64,000 nucleotides of DNA from Gammaproteobacteria bacterium (ex Lamellibrachia satsuma) (GTDB taxonomy: Bacteria > Pseudomonadota > Gammaproteobacteria > Chromatiales > Chromatiaceae). The notes beneath the pieces are model-generated. The model made no database searches. It saw only the letters and a program-made list of their open reading frames with translations, and was not told where the DNA came from. Shown here piece after piece: positions 1 to 8,276 of the stretch. Location: positions 558,001 through 622,000 of the forward strand of contig CP053680.1 in the NCBI GenBank assembly GCA_019623805.1, in the 5' to 3' direction. Numbering within the stretch: position 1 is the first letter of the stretch; each line of letters starts with the position of its first letter. The position numbers and the translations under genes were made by a program.

Positions 1-1113
1 CAAATCAATCTGCCAGGCAGCAACCAGAAACACCAGACCCACAACCGGCATCAGCCAGATCTCCGGGCCAAGACGGGGATTGTCCGCCAAGGTTTTTCCG
101 ATCATCAGCGACAGCGCGGGAAACATCGGCAGCAGATAGGCGGGAAGTTGGGAGCTGCCCATGGAAAAAAAGACAAAAATAAATACGACGAAGACCCAGA
201 GAAAGCGTATGGGATCGAAAAGAGCTGTTTTGGAGGGCAACCAGGAAAACCCCGGTTTAAACAGATTTTTCGTCACTGCGCTGATCCAGGGCACTGCGCC
301 CAGCAGCAGAATGGCGAGAAAATACCACCAGGGTTTGTCACGCATATGAACCGTTGAGGTATAACGGTCGAAGTGTTCGTGGATAAAGAAAAACTCCGGA
401 AATTCCGGATTCGCCAGACTGACGGCGATAAACCAGGGGGCCGTCACCAGCAGGAAGAGCAACAGCCCCTTGCCCAGATGAAGATGCTTCCAGAGCGCCC
501 AGTCCCTCATCCACAGCGAGTAGAGCACAATTGCCGCACCCGGCAGCACCAGGCCGATCAACCCTTTCGTCAGGGTAGCGATGCCCAAGGCGGCCCAACC
601 CAGCAGCATCCAGTTACGCACCTGGGTCGGATTATTCCGGTCTGACTGAGCGATCAGCAGCGCCCCCACGCCAATGCCGAGAAACACACTGACGGTCATA
701 TCCAGCGTGATGATATGCCCCATTGCCACATAGAGCAGTCCACTTATCGACACCAGAAAAGCGTAGAATCCCGCCGCCTCTCCCCAGAGCCTGCCCGCCA
801 CGAACATCACCCATAGCGCGCCCAGAAAAGAGATCAGCGCCACCCAGAGCCGGGCTGTCGCGTTGCTCTCTCCAAACAGAGAGAAGCTAACCGCCGTCAT
901 CCAGTACTGGAAAACGGGCTTTTCAAAATATTTGAGGTCGTTGAGCCGGGGCGTGGTCCAGTCGCCCGTCGCCACCATCTCACGGGGGATTTCTGCGTAA
1001 CGCCCCTCGTCCGGCTCCATCAGGTCGCGGTATCCGAGCAGGGAGAACCAGATCACCGCAGCAATCGCCACGATCATCCATTTGGTGCTGGAGGTAATAG
1101 AGAGATCAGACAT
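1..1113 (-). CDS. ArnT/PMT-family lipid-linked-sugar glycosyltransferase (C-terminus outside window)
   Basis: The reading frame opens at an ATG at 1113 on the minus strand and runs off the left edge without a stop, so about 371 residues are present. A hydrophobic N-terminal helix is followed by EPDEGRYAEIPREM at residues 33-46, the periplasmic catalytic loop signature of the ArnT/GT83 and PMT superfamily, in which the acidic residues act on a polyprenyl-phosphate sugar donor. Many further hydrophobic segments follow, as in the family (about 12-13 helices). These enzymes transfer a sugar from an undecaprenyl-phosphate carrier to lipid A or another envelope acceptor at the periplasmic face of the inner membrane. 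Acceptor and sugar cannot be told from the sequence. The next gene, trhP, is on the same strand 116 bases upstream and looks unrelated. Confidence 0.88.
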   Translation of the reverse strand, partial: MSDLSITSSTKWMIVAIAAVIWFSLLGYRDLMEPDEGRYAEIPREMVATGDWTTPRLNDLKYFEKPVFQYWMTAVSFSLFGESNATARLWVALISFLGALWVMFVAGRLWGEAAGFYAFLVSISGLLYVAMGHIITLDMTVSVFLGIGVGALLIAQSDRNNPTQVRNWMLLGWAALGIATLTKGLIGLVLPGAAIVLYSLWMRDWALWKHLHLGKGLLLFLLVTAPWFIAVSLANPEFPEFFFIHEHFDRYTSTVHMRDKPWWYFLAILLLGAVPWISAVTKNLFKPGFSWLPSKTALFDPIRFLWVFVVFIFVFFSMGSSQLPAYLLPMFPALSLMIGKTLADNPRLGPEIWLMPVVGLVFLVAAWQIDL

Positions 1114-1229
1114 CTATCGGACAGGGAAACCTGGAGGTGAAAAAACCGGGCATGATAGCGGTGATTGCGTAATAAAACCAGAAATTCAGTAGATTATGAG
1201 CTGACAAACGACAGATGCGGATTGAAACA

Positions 1230-2528
1230 TCAATCCAGGTAGCGGCAGATCAACCCCAGATTCACCTCATCCACCGGCAGTTTTACCCGCACCTGATAAC
1301 CACCACCCAAGGCCTCAGATATCGGATTACCCTGGCGATCCTGCATCTCTTCAAGGACAAAAGTTGTGTTGCCTGCCTGGGTCATCAGCTCCAGGCGATC
1401 ACCCACCCGCAGCTTGTTTTTGATATCCAGATCGACCAGTCCGCTCCCTTCATCGATACCGGTCACTTCAGCAACAAAGATCTGCCGGTCGGCGCTGGAG
1501 GCGCCGATACGATAGTTTTGTAACTCGTTGGATTCATGACGCTGATAGAAGCCATCGGTATAGCCACGGTTGGCAAGCCCTTCGAGATCGGCCATCAATT
1601 CAGGCTGGAATGCACGACCCGCCACCGCATCGTCGATAGCCTGGCGATAGACCTGAGTGGTACGGGCCGTGTAGTAGTGAGACTTGGTACGACCTTCGAT
1701 CTTCAGGCAGTCGACACCGATCTCCACCAGCCGCTGCACATGTTCCACCGCGCGCAGATCCCGGGAGTTCATGATGTAGGTTCCGTGCTCATCCTCAAAG
1801 ATAGGCATCAGTTCACCGGGACGGCCCTTCTCCTCCAGATAGTGAATCGCATCGGCTTCCGGCTGGTGGGTCATCTCGGCCACATCGAGGGGTTCATCCG
1901 GCCCTGCTACCGGTTGGCTGACCTTGTACTCCCAGCGACAGGCGTTGGTACAGCTCCCCTGGTTTGCATCCCGGTGGTTGAAATAACCCGAGAGCAGGCA
2001 TCGCCCGGAATAGGCGATGCAGAGCGCTCCATGCACGAAGACCTCCAATTCCATATCGGGACAGGTCTGGCGAATGGTCTCGACCTCATCCAAAGAGAGC
2101 TCACGGGAAAGTATCACCCGTGTCAGCCCCTGCTGCTGCCAGAAACGGACTGCGGCGGCATTCGTGGTATTGGCCTGTACCGAGAGATGCACCGGCATAT
2201 CGGGCCAGCGCTCCCGCACCATCAAAATCAGGCCGGGGTCTGACATGATCAGCGCATCCGGCCCCATCTCCACCACCGGTGCCATATCGTCGATAAAGGT
2301 CTTCAACTTGGCCCCGTGGGGCATGATGTTGGTGGCCAGGTAGAAATGCTTGCCCTGCCGATGGGCCTCATCGATACCGATAGCCAGATTTTCCGGAAGA
2401 AAGTCATTATTGCGCACCCGCAGACTGTAACGGGGCAGGCCGGCATAGACGGCGTCCGCGCCATAGGCAAAGGCGTAGCGGGCATTCCTCAGGGTACCGG
2501 CAGGTGAAAGCAGTTCGGGTTTCTTCAT
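1230..2528 (-). CDS. trhP: TrhP (YegQ) tRNA hydroxylation protein, peptidase U32 family
   Basis: At 432 residues this is close to E. coli YegQ/TrhP (453) and collinear with it. The N-terminus KKPELLSPAGTLRNARYAF and the mid-region Cys cluster (ALCIAYSGRCLLSGY, then SCTNACRWEY) are the U32 hallmarks. In this family the cysteines bind an iron-sulfur cluster. TrhP works with prephenate-dependent chemistry to make 5-hydroxyuridine at position 34 of tRNA, the precursor of cmo5U/mcmo5U. No protease activity should be inferred from the family name. The gene appears monocistronic: a 38-base gap separates it from the ChaN/PDZ gene upstream on the same strand. A long antisense frame across it is a coding shadow. 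Confidence 0.93.
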   Translation of the reverse strand: MKKPELLSPAGTLRNARYAFAYGADAVYAGLPRYSLRVRNNDFLPENLAIGIDEAHRQGKHFYLATNIMPHGAKLKTFIDDMAPVVEMGPDALIMSDPGLILMVRERWPDMPVHLSVQANTTNAAAVRFWQQQGLTRVILSRELSLDEVETIRQTCPDMELEVFVHGALCIAYSGRCLLSGYFNHRDANQGSCTNACRWEYKVSQPVAGPDEPLDVAEMTHQPEADAIHYLEEKGRPGELMPIFEDEHGTYIMNSRDLRAVEHVQRLVEIGVDCLKIEGRTKSHYYTARTTQVYRQAIDDAVAGRAFQPELMADLEGLANRGYTDGFYQRHESNELQNYRIGASSADRQIFVAEVTGIDEGSGLVDLDIKNKLRVGDRLELMTQAGNTTFVLEEMQDRQGNPISEALGGGYQVRVKLPVDEVNLGLICRYLD

Positions 2529-2566
2529 TGTCGATTTTTGGAGTGAGGTTGAGGGGGCGGACGAAA

Positions 2567-3721
2567 CTACCGCAGTTCAACCTCTATTGTGTGATTTGCA
2601 CTGCCGAGGACCGGCCAGGTCCGCCGCACTACCACATCCACTTTTTCGCCAGGCAGGCTATCCATCAACGCAATACGCACATCTGCATAGCTTGTGATTT
2701 CATGTTCGCCAACTTGGAGAATTCTGTCGCCCTTCCGCACGCCCACCTTCTCGGCGCCACTATGAGGACTGAAACCGCTCACCTTAACAGGTGACTCTTC
2801 AACATCCAGAAAGACGCCCAGCTTACCGGTGGGATGCAGTCGGTTGGGTTTCGTCATCATCACGAAATCACCCATTGCAGGTTCGAGTTCGCTGGCTGTG
2901 GAGGCGTTGATCACAATCGCGGTGGTAACCGGCACCCGGCGCTTGAGCCGATTGGGGATCCCGGAACCATAGGCGATGTGGCCGCCGCCAGCCAGAATCA
3001 CCATATGCCCCTGCGGATTTTCGCGGAACCAAACCGCTGCCCGCTCCGCCATACCTTCATCCCAGAGCAGCTGCACATCCATAAAGTGATCGAAATTCCG
3101 CTTCTCCGGATGAGGATGCATCTGAAAGACGGCTTCGAGCCGCTGCCGATAAGCTGTATCACTGCGATCTATCTCTTCCGGGATGCGCAGCTTCAGCGTT
3201 TTTTCAATACTATCTATACCCCCGGCAGAAGCCTGACCCGTAATCTCCTTTTCAAGATTCAGGGCGATCAGGGGGATGCCCTTTTCTTTGGCGTAACGAA
3301 AGATCGGTCGGTAGAGCCGGTAGTCATAGCGCCAGCGATCGAAATATTCCGACTCACGGAGCAGTGCGTTTTCGTCGATCTCACCGCTGATGTAACGATC
3401 CAGCACCGGCTGAAACGGTTGCTGAAAAAATTCCAGGCCGATCACCATATCCGGATGCTTTTTGTACATTCCCTGGATAATCGCCAACTGATTCAGGTGA
3501 TGTTCGTAACGATCATGGGTCTCGCCGACAAAGACCGCCTGCCGATCTTCAATCTGTTCCATCAACCGTTCAACATTCATCAGTTCAGAGAGCGCCACTA
3601 CGGTAGCCTGTTGCTGCGAACCATGAGCTGACTTCTCATCTGCCATAACAACCGTGGTGCCAAACAAGCCAACCACGCCAAAAACCAGCAATAAAACACT
3701 ATTGATGAGTGACTTCGCCAA
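2567..3721 (-). CDS. ChaN/Tiki-like haem-binding-fold protein with C-terminal PDZ domain
   Basis: The 384-residue protein has an N-terminal signal peptide (hydrophobic stretch about residues 5-27). The ChaN-type domain begins near FVGETHDRYEHH (residues 64-75), the conserved GE-H motif of the family, and has a late glycine-histidine motif AGGGHIAYG at about 240-250. A C-terminal PDZ-like domain (about 290-375) contains GAEKVGVRKGDRILQVG. ChaN of Campylobacter binds haem and is linked to iron uptake; Tiki relatives are metalloproteases. Whether this one binds haem or cleaves peptides is not shown. There is no lipobox cysteine, so it is probably soluble periplasmic. It is transcribed away from the M1 peptidase gene, with 60 bases between the two starts that must hold both promoters. 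Confidence 0.82.
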   Translation of the reverse strand: MAKSLINSVLLLVFGVVGLFGTTVVMADEKSAHGSQQQATVVALSELMNVERLMEQIEDRQAVFVGETHDRYEHHLNQLAIIQGMYKKHPDMVIGLEFFQQPFQPVLDRYISGEIDENALLRESEYFDRWRYDYRLYRPIFRYAKEKGIPLIALNLEKEITGQASAGGIDSIEKTLKLRIPEEIDRSDTAYRQRLEAVFQMHPHPEKRNFDHFMDVQLLWDEGMAERAAVWFRENPQGHMVILAGGGHIAYGSGIPNRLKRRVPVTTAIVINASTASELEPAMGDFVMMTKPNRLHPTGKLGVFLDVEESPVKVSGFSPHSGAEKVGVRKGDRILQVGEHEITSYADVRIALMDSLPGEKVDVVVRRTWPVLGSANHTIEVELR

Positions 3722-3781
3722 TTTATTCCCCTTGTATAAAACCGCTTCCGATCAGGTTGTGATGCCGTAGAATAGAAATCC

Positions 3782-5974
3782 ATGAACAATACGACCAACA
3801 ATCGCCTATTACGTTTCATCCTGCCGATGATCTTACTACTGGCCTCCCACACCCTCTTGGCGCAGCCTGTAGTCGATCACCGGATCGAGGTGAGCATTGA
3901 TCCCGAGACAGGGAGTCTCACCGTCAAGGATACCGTCACCCTGCCAGACAACGGCAATACCGGGTTCACCCTTCATGCGGGACTCAAGGCACGCATTCTA
4001 ACCCCCGGCGTGCAACTCTCCCAAACGAGTCGCGCAAACCGGGAGATTCCGCTGCAAGGCTATCGCGTCAGCCTGCCCCAAGGCGTGAAACAATTCACCC
4101 TGGAGTATACAGGGAAGATCAAACACGGCTTCACCACCACCCACGAAAGTACCGGCCGCAGCCGACAGAGACTCGCAGGTACCATCTCATCCGAGGGAGT
4201 ATTTCTCGATGCCGGCGTTGCCTGGTACCCCCGGTTCAGCGGCTCCCTGAAAACCTTTTCGCTCAGTGTCGATCTGCCCGACGGCTGGCTGGTGGTCAGT
4301 CAGGGCAGTGGCCCCGTAAAAGCGCAGGACAGCAAGACAACCGTTTGGTCCGCCAATCTGCCCCAGGACGACATCTACCTCATCGCTGCACCTTTCCACT
4401 TCTACTCGAAACAACAGGGAAACACCGAAGCACAGGTTTTTCTGCGCCAGAAGGATCCAAACCTGGCGGAGCGGTACCTGCAGGCCACCAGCCGCTATCT
4501 GACACTCTATGAAAAACTGATCGGCCCCTACCCCTACGCCAAGTTCGCACTGGTGGAGAACTTCTGGGAGACCGGCTACGGCATGCCTTCATTCACCCTT
4601 CTGGGCTCACGGGTGATCCGACTGCCTTTCATCATATACACCTCCTATCCTCACGAGATTCTGCACAACTGGTGGGGCAACGGTGTCTATGTCGATTATG
4701 CGCACGGCAACTGGAGCGAAGGGCTGACCAGCTATCTGGCGGATCACCTTCTGAAAGAGCAGCGGGGCCAGGGGATGGCGTACCGGCGTTCCGCCCTGCA
4801 GCGCTATGGGGATTTCGTCCGCGACAGCAACGACTTTCCCCTCACCGCCTTCCGCAGCCGCCACACCAGCGCCAGCCAATCGGTAGGTTATGATAAGGCA
4901 TTGATGATGTTTCACATGCTGCGCCGCAAACTCGGTGACGAGCAGTTCGTCCAGGGGCTGCGTAGCTTCTATCGCGACAACCAGTTTAAGCAGGCCGGTT
5001 ACGCTGAACTGCGCAGCGCGTTCGAGCAGGTTAGTGGCAGCGACCTGAGAGCCTTTTTCCAACAATGGACGGAGCGAAAGGGAGCGCCAAGACTGGAGCT
5101 CAGCGAACTCAAAGTGGCAGCACAAGCCGATGGTTACCGGCTATCCGGCAAGCTACGTCAGACTCAGGCGGCAGCCCCCTTTGAACTCGACATCCCCATT
5201 ATCATCTATCTGGCAGATGCACCCCCGTTACGAATGATCCTGCCGATGCGAGAACATTCATTGGACCTCAATTTCACCCTGGCGGGAAAACCCCTGCGTC
5301 TCGAAATCGATCCCTGGCTCGACCTCTTTCGTGAACTGCACCCGGACGAGGTTCCCCCAGTCTTCAGCAAACTGTTCGGCGCGGAGCAGTTGCTCATCGT
5401 ACTCCCGGCAGATGCCCGGGAACCACTGCTTGAAGGTTACGGGCAACTCGCAAACCAGTGGGCATCCGGCAACAACAATATAGAAATCAGACTTGACAAA
5501 GACTTGAGCCAGCTACCGGAAGATCGACAGATCTGGCTGATGGGCAGGGAGAACCAATTTCTGGAAATATTAAATAAGACATTGAATAACAAGGATTATT
5601 ACTTTTCAGATGAGACTGTTTCTATAAAACATAAAACCTTTCCCCGATCTGCTCACAGCTTTGCCCTTGCCGGACGATCCGAATCAGGAAACACCATCGC
5701 CTGGTTGACCAGCGACGACCCGGCAAGTCTGCCGGGACTGGCGCGCAAACTGCCCCATTATGGAAAGTACAGCTACTTGGTGTTCGAAGGAGAGCGACCC
5801 GATAACCGCGCCAAAGGCCAGTGGGATGCGAGCCGATCTCCGCTGCAACGACAGTTCCACAGCGGACCCGTTGATCGTATCACCCCTCCTGCATCCTTAT
5901 TGGATGCCCTGGACAATCTACCGCACCCGAGTGCCGAAGTGACCGAGTCAACCTTGCAAAAATTGAAGATGTAA
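3782..5974 (+). CDS. Exported M1-type zinc metallopeptidase (aminopeptidase-like)
   Basis: The 730-residue protein has a signal peptide ending near residue 28 (LLLASHTLLAQ). An N-terminal beta domain is followed by a gluzincin catalytic core with the zinc site HEILH at residues 291-295 and WSEG, whose glutamate is the third zinc ligand at residue 313. The spacing is HExxH-x17-E, one residue shorter than the x18 of aminopeptidase N and LTA4 hydrolase. The substrate-binding GxMEN motif of classical M1 enzymes is replaced by ETGYGMPSF about 25 residues before the zinc site. The C-terminal third (about 440-730) has no motif I recognise. It is probably periplasmic or secreted; substrate unknown. 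It converges with the TlpA gene, with a palindromic repeat between the two stops. Confidence 0.85.
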   Translation: MNNTTNNRLLRFILPMILLLASHTLLAQPVVDHRIEVSIDPETGSLTVKDTVTLPDNGNTGFTLHAGLKARILTPGVQLSQTSRANREIPLQGYRVSLPQGVKQFTLEYTGKIKHGFTTTHESTGRSRQRLAGTISSEGVFLDAGVAWYPRFSGSLKTFSLSVDLPDGWLVVSQGSGPVKAQDSKTTVWSANLPQDDIYLIAAPFHFYSKQQGNTEAQVFLRQKDPNLAERYLQATSRYLTLYEKLIGPYPYAKFALVENFWETGYGMPSFTLLGSRVIRLPFIIYTSYPHEILHNWWGNGVYVDYAHGNWSEGLTSYLADHLLKEQRGQGMAYRRSALQRYGDFVRDSNDFPLTAFRSRHTSASQSVGYDKALMMFHMLRRKLGDEQFVQGLRSFYRDNQFKQAGYAELRSAFEQVSGSDLRAFFQQWTERKGAPRLELSELKVAAQADGYRLSGKLRQTQAAAPFELDIPIIIYLADAPPLRMILPMREHSLDLNFTLAGKPLRLEIDPWLDLFRELHPDEVPPVFSKLFGAEQLLIVLPADAREPLLEGYGQLANQWASGNNNIEIRLDKDLSQLPEDRQIWLMGRENQFLEILNKTLNNKDYYFSDETVSIKHKTFPRSAHSFALAGRSESGNTIAWLTSDDPASLPGLARKLPHYGKYSYLVFEGERPDNRAKGQWDASRSPLQRQFHSGPVDRITPPASLLDALDNLPHPSAEVTESTLQKLKM

Positions 5975-5979
5975 ATGCT

Positions 5980-6015
5980 GTAGGTGTCTGATCTGCTACG
6001 CTTGATCAGGCCTAC
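5980..6015. repeat. Palindromic GTAGG...CCTAC repeat, single unit
   Basis: A 36-base imperfect palindrome lies between the convergent stops of the M1 peptidase and TlpA genes. It starts GTAGG and ends CCTAC, with inner stem TGATC/GATCA and loop core GCTACGCTTG. The same core occurs twice, inverted, at 25999-26074, so this is a dispersed family. It may act as a weak bidirectional terminator, but it has no T-run. Confidence 0.7.
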
Positions 6016-6026
6016 AACCCCAGCAG

Positions 6027-6575
6027 CTATTCGGGGTCTTCCAGCATAGGCAGGATTTTCTGTTCAAAGGTCTGGTCATCAATGACCCCCTTATGTGCTC
6101 CAGACAGTCTTCCGGATTTGTCGAAGAAAACCGTATAGGGAATCAAACCGCTGGAGTTACCCCACTTGGCAAGCAGTTTGCGGTTACTGTTAGGCTCCGC
6201 CACCAGCACTGGATAGTTGATTCCAAGAGTGCGCGCAACATTCTTCAGCTTACGTGCCTCATCCAGACCCAGGCCGATAATCTGCAAACCTTGCTTTCCA
6301 TACTGTTCCTGGTAGCGAACAAACTCCTTGATTTCATTCAGACAGGGCGCACACCAACTGGCCCAGAAATTGAGCAAAACAACCTTCCCATTCCATTCGG
6401 TTAGTGAGTGCATTTCCCCGTCCAGCCCTTTATAACTGTAATCGGGCAGGCTGGGAGCCTGCTTTTCCTTTGACTCCGCTCCACTGCCCGTCGCCGAATC
6501 TGGCCCGGCAAAACTGCTGGCAGCCGCAGTAATTAATACCGCCCCCAGCAGAGTGACCCATTTCTGTCTATTCAT
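6027..6575 (-). CDS. TlpA-like periplasmic thioredoxin
   Basis: The 182-residue protein has a signal peptide (about 1-23) and a thioredoxin fold with the redox motif WASWCAPC (Cys75 and Cys78) followed by a TlpA/ResA-type insertion. These proteins reduce disulfides in the periplasm, often keeping CXXCH cysteines reduced for haem attachment. Its ATG lies 3 bases after the stop of the parvulin gene, so the two are co-transcribed. The multihaem cytochrome just upstream on the same strand makes a role in cytochrome c maturation likely (inference). It is not a clear CcmG orthologue, because the usual membrane anchor pattern and the ccm neighbours are missing. Confidence 0.85.
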   Translation of the reverse strand: MNRQKWVTLLGAVLITAAASSFAGPDSATGSGAESKEKQAPSLPDYSYKGLDGEMHSLTEWNGKVVLLNFWASWCAPCLNEIKEFVRYQEQYGKQGLQIIGLGLDEARKLKNVARTLGINYPVLVAEPNSNRKLLAKWGNSSGLIPYTVFFDKSGRLSGAHKGVIDDQTFEQKILPMLEDPE

Positions 6576-6578
6576 GGA

Positions 6579-7847
6579 CTAGTGCTTCTCTCCAATCAGA
6601 TTCCAGACCACCTTGTAGCGTTCACTGAGTCCATTGAAATAGTCAGCAGACTTTTCTGAAATCAGGCTCTGTGCAACCTTGTCACGCATACTCGCAAATG
6701 TACGTTTGAGGCTGGGACTGCGCTCAAGGATCATCACAAGGTGAAACCCTGCAGGGGTCTGTACAATCTCACTCAGCTGATTATCTTCAAGACCGCTGAT
6801 GGCCTTCTCAATATCAGGGTGACCTGCCCCCTCTTTGACCCAACCCATGTCGCCTCGCATGCGTTTGCCGTAAGGATCAATGCTCAATTCACCGGCAAGG
6901 AGAAACAGGCTCTCACCCGCTTTGATGCGTAGGCTTACAGCTTCTGCATCTTCATGGCTTGAAAGTACGACCTGGCCGATATGCCAACGCTCCATAGTGC
7001 GACTGAATTCAGGATGGGCATCGTAGTAGTTTTTCAGGGTATCCTTTCCTGAGATCCACTCTCTCTGTTTCTGTTCAATCATCATTGCCGGAAGACGCTC
7101 ATCACGGTAACTGTTGAGTCTGTCACTCAGATCAACACCTTCGCCATCCGCCGCCTTGGCAATCACCAACAATTCAGCACGTTGGTAGAGTCGCTCCATG
7201 AGCCAGGTCTTGTTCTGTGATGGATTGACCTGATTACCCACTGCATGCTTATAGGTAATGAGAATCCCGTCACCCTCAAGCAATACCGTATCATCGCTCA
7301 TCTGATGTGGCTGAATCCGCGACTCATAGACCTTGATGTTATATTTGTTGCGCAGGTTCTTGATGGTGAGATAACGCATGGCGCGATAGCAATCAGACAG
7401 GTAGGCAGCCCTTGCAGCGGCTGCGCCATTTGTATCATTCGGATACTGTTGCTTGATACTTGCTGTCACATCCTCCGGCACACTGATACCTTCACGCAGC
7501 TTATCCATAAAGTGCCTGTAGAGCAGACCAAGACGAAACGTCTCAACGTCCTGTTGGAAAGCCTCGGTTTTATCAATTTCCAACCGCTTTGCCTCCTGGT
7601 GGAGCAGCTTTGAGGCGACCAATCGCTGCAACAACGAACCACGAACCAATGCCTGGTCTTCCCGATCCATTGACGGGAACTGGGTTGCAAACGGAGAGCT
7701 GGCCATGGCTGATTTAAGATCATCTGCTGTGACGCTCATTTCACCTGCAGTTGCAAGGACTTGGGACTCTGCGATGGCGTAACTTTGTGGCGCAGCAAGG
7801 ATGGTGGCGAGCAACAGACTGCGCTGAATAACAGACAGCAACTTCAT
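6579..7847 (-). CDS. Exported parvulin-type peptidyl-prolyl isomerase (SurA/PpiC-like)
   Basis: The 422-residue protein has a signal peptide (about 1-26, cleavage near SYAIAES), an N-terminal SurA-like helical chaperone region, and a C-terminal parvulin domain at about 290-395. The parvulin domain shows IDPYGKRMRGDMGWV and QTPAGFHLVMI. These proteins fold exported proteins in the periplasm. The C-terminal PPIase is standard, but the middle (about 120-260) is not clearly similar to SurA. It is first in a two-gene unit with the TlpA-like gene and lies downstream of the cytochrome gene on the same strand, across a 429-base gap holding a terminator and a repeat. It may therefore have its own promoter. 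Confidence 0.85.
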   Translation of the reverse strand: MKLLSVIQRSLLLATILAAPQSYAIAESQVLATAGEMSVTADDLKSAMASSPFATQFPSMDREDQALVRGSLLQRLVASKLLHQEAKRLEIDKTEAFQQDVETFRLGLLYRHFMDKLREGISVPEDVTASIKQQYPNDTNGAAAARAAYLSDCYRAMRYLTIKNLRNKYNIKVYESRIQPHQMSDDTVLLEGDGILITYKHAVGNQVNPSQNKTWLMERLYQRAELLVIAKAADGEGVDLSDRLNSYRDERLPAMMIEQKQREWISGKDTLKNYYDAHPEFSRTMERWHIGQVVLSSHEDAEAVSLRIKAGESLFLLAGELSIDPYGKRMRGDMGWVKEGAGHPDIEKAISGLEDNQLSEIVQTPAGFHLVMILERSPSLKRTFASMRDKVAQSLISEKSADYFNGLSERYKVVWNLIGEKH

Positions 7848-7912
7848 AGATCATTTCCTGGTGGTATGAGGTTTATTTGACTTGGCAGGTTGATACCCGC
7901 TCTTTAATATAG

Positions 7913-8084
7913 GGAAGCTCTGATTAATCGTCATTTCCATCCTTAGGTTCGTAAACGCTACATCCGTGTAGCACTACTCGAACGCAGTGAGAAATCTCAT
8001 ACCCCGAAACCTGGCTATGCGCCTTGTAGTTTGAGATCTCTCCCCATGGTCGAGATGACAGTGACCCAATTAATCAGAGCTTCC
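7913..8084. repeat. MITE-like element with perfect 16-bp terminal inverted repeats
   Basis: The ends are GGAAGCTCTGATTAAT (7913-7928) and its exact reverse complement (8069-8084). Just inside lie GTCATTTC on the left and GAGATGAC on the right, and the interior repeats the phrase GAGAAATCTCA in inverted halves. A shorter relative sits at about 60706-60832 with the same inner core. There is no coding capacity. It fits a non-autonomous palindromic element mobilised in trans; a direct target duplication was not obvious. Confidence 0.75.
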
Positions 8085-8186
8085 TTAAGTAAGTATTCAG
8101 TAATTACCCACTATTCTCAAAAACACACTCCATTTTTACATCAATGCGCTGCTGAAAAACAGCAGAAATAAAATGGTCAACCAGTC

Positions 8187-8215
8187 GAAAAAACGGGGAG
8201 GGTCAAGCCCCCCGA
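8187..8215 (-). terminator. Rho-independent terminator of the multihaem cytochrome gene
   Basis: Read on the minus strand, a G-rich arm (CGGGGGG), a short loop and a C-rich arm (CCTCCCCG) are followed by six T residues. The structure lies about 60 bases past the stop of the cytochrome gene at 8277. Confidence 0.75.
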
Positions 8216-8276
8216 TCTTTCCTGTTAGGGTCAATCCCGCCGGACATCCCTGTCGCGGCAGGTCAAGTGATGGCCA

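Larger units (their letters stand above)
7848..8276. other. 429-base intergenic region with MITE-like repeat and terminator
   Basis: No open frame here looks like a gene. The region holds the terminator of the cytochrome gene (8187-8215), a 172-base element with perfect 16-base inverted ends (7913-8084), and presumably the promoter for the parvulin/TlpA unit between about 7850 and 7912. I could not pick a convincing -35/-10 pair there. Confidence 0.6.
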
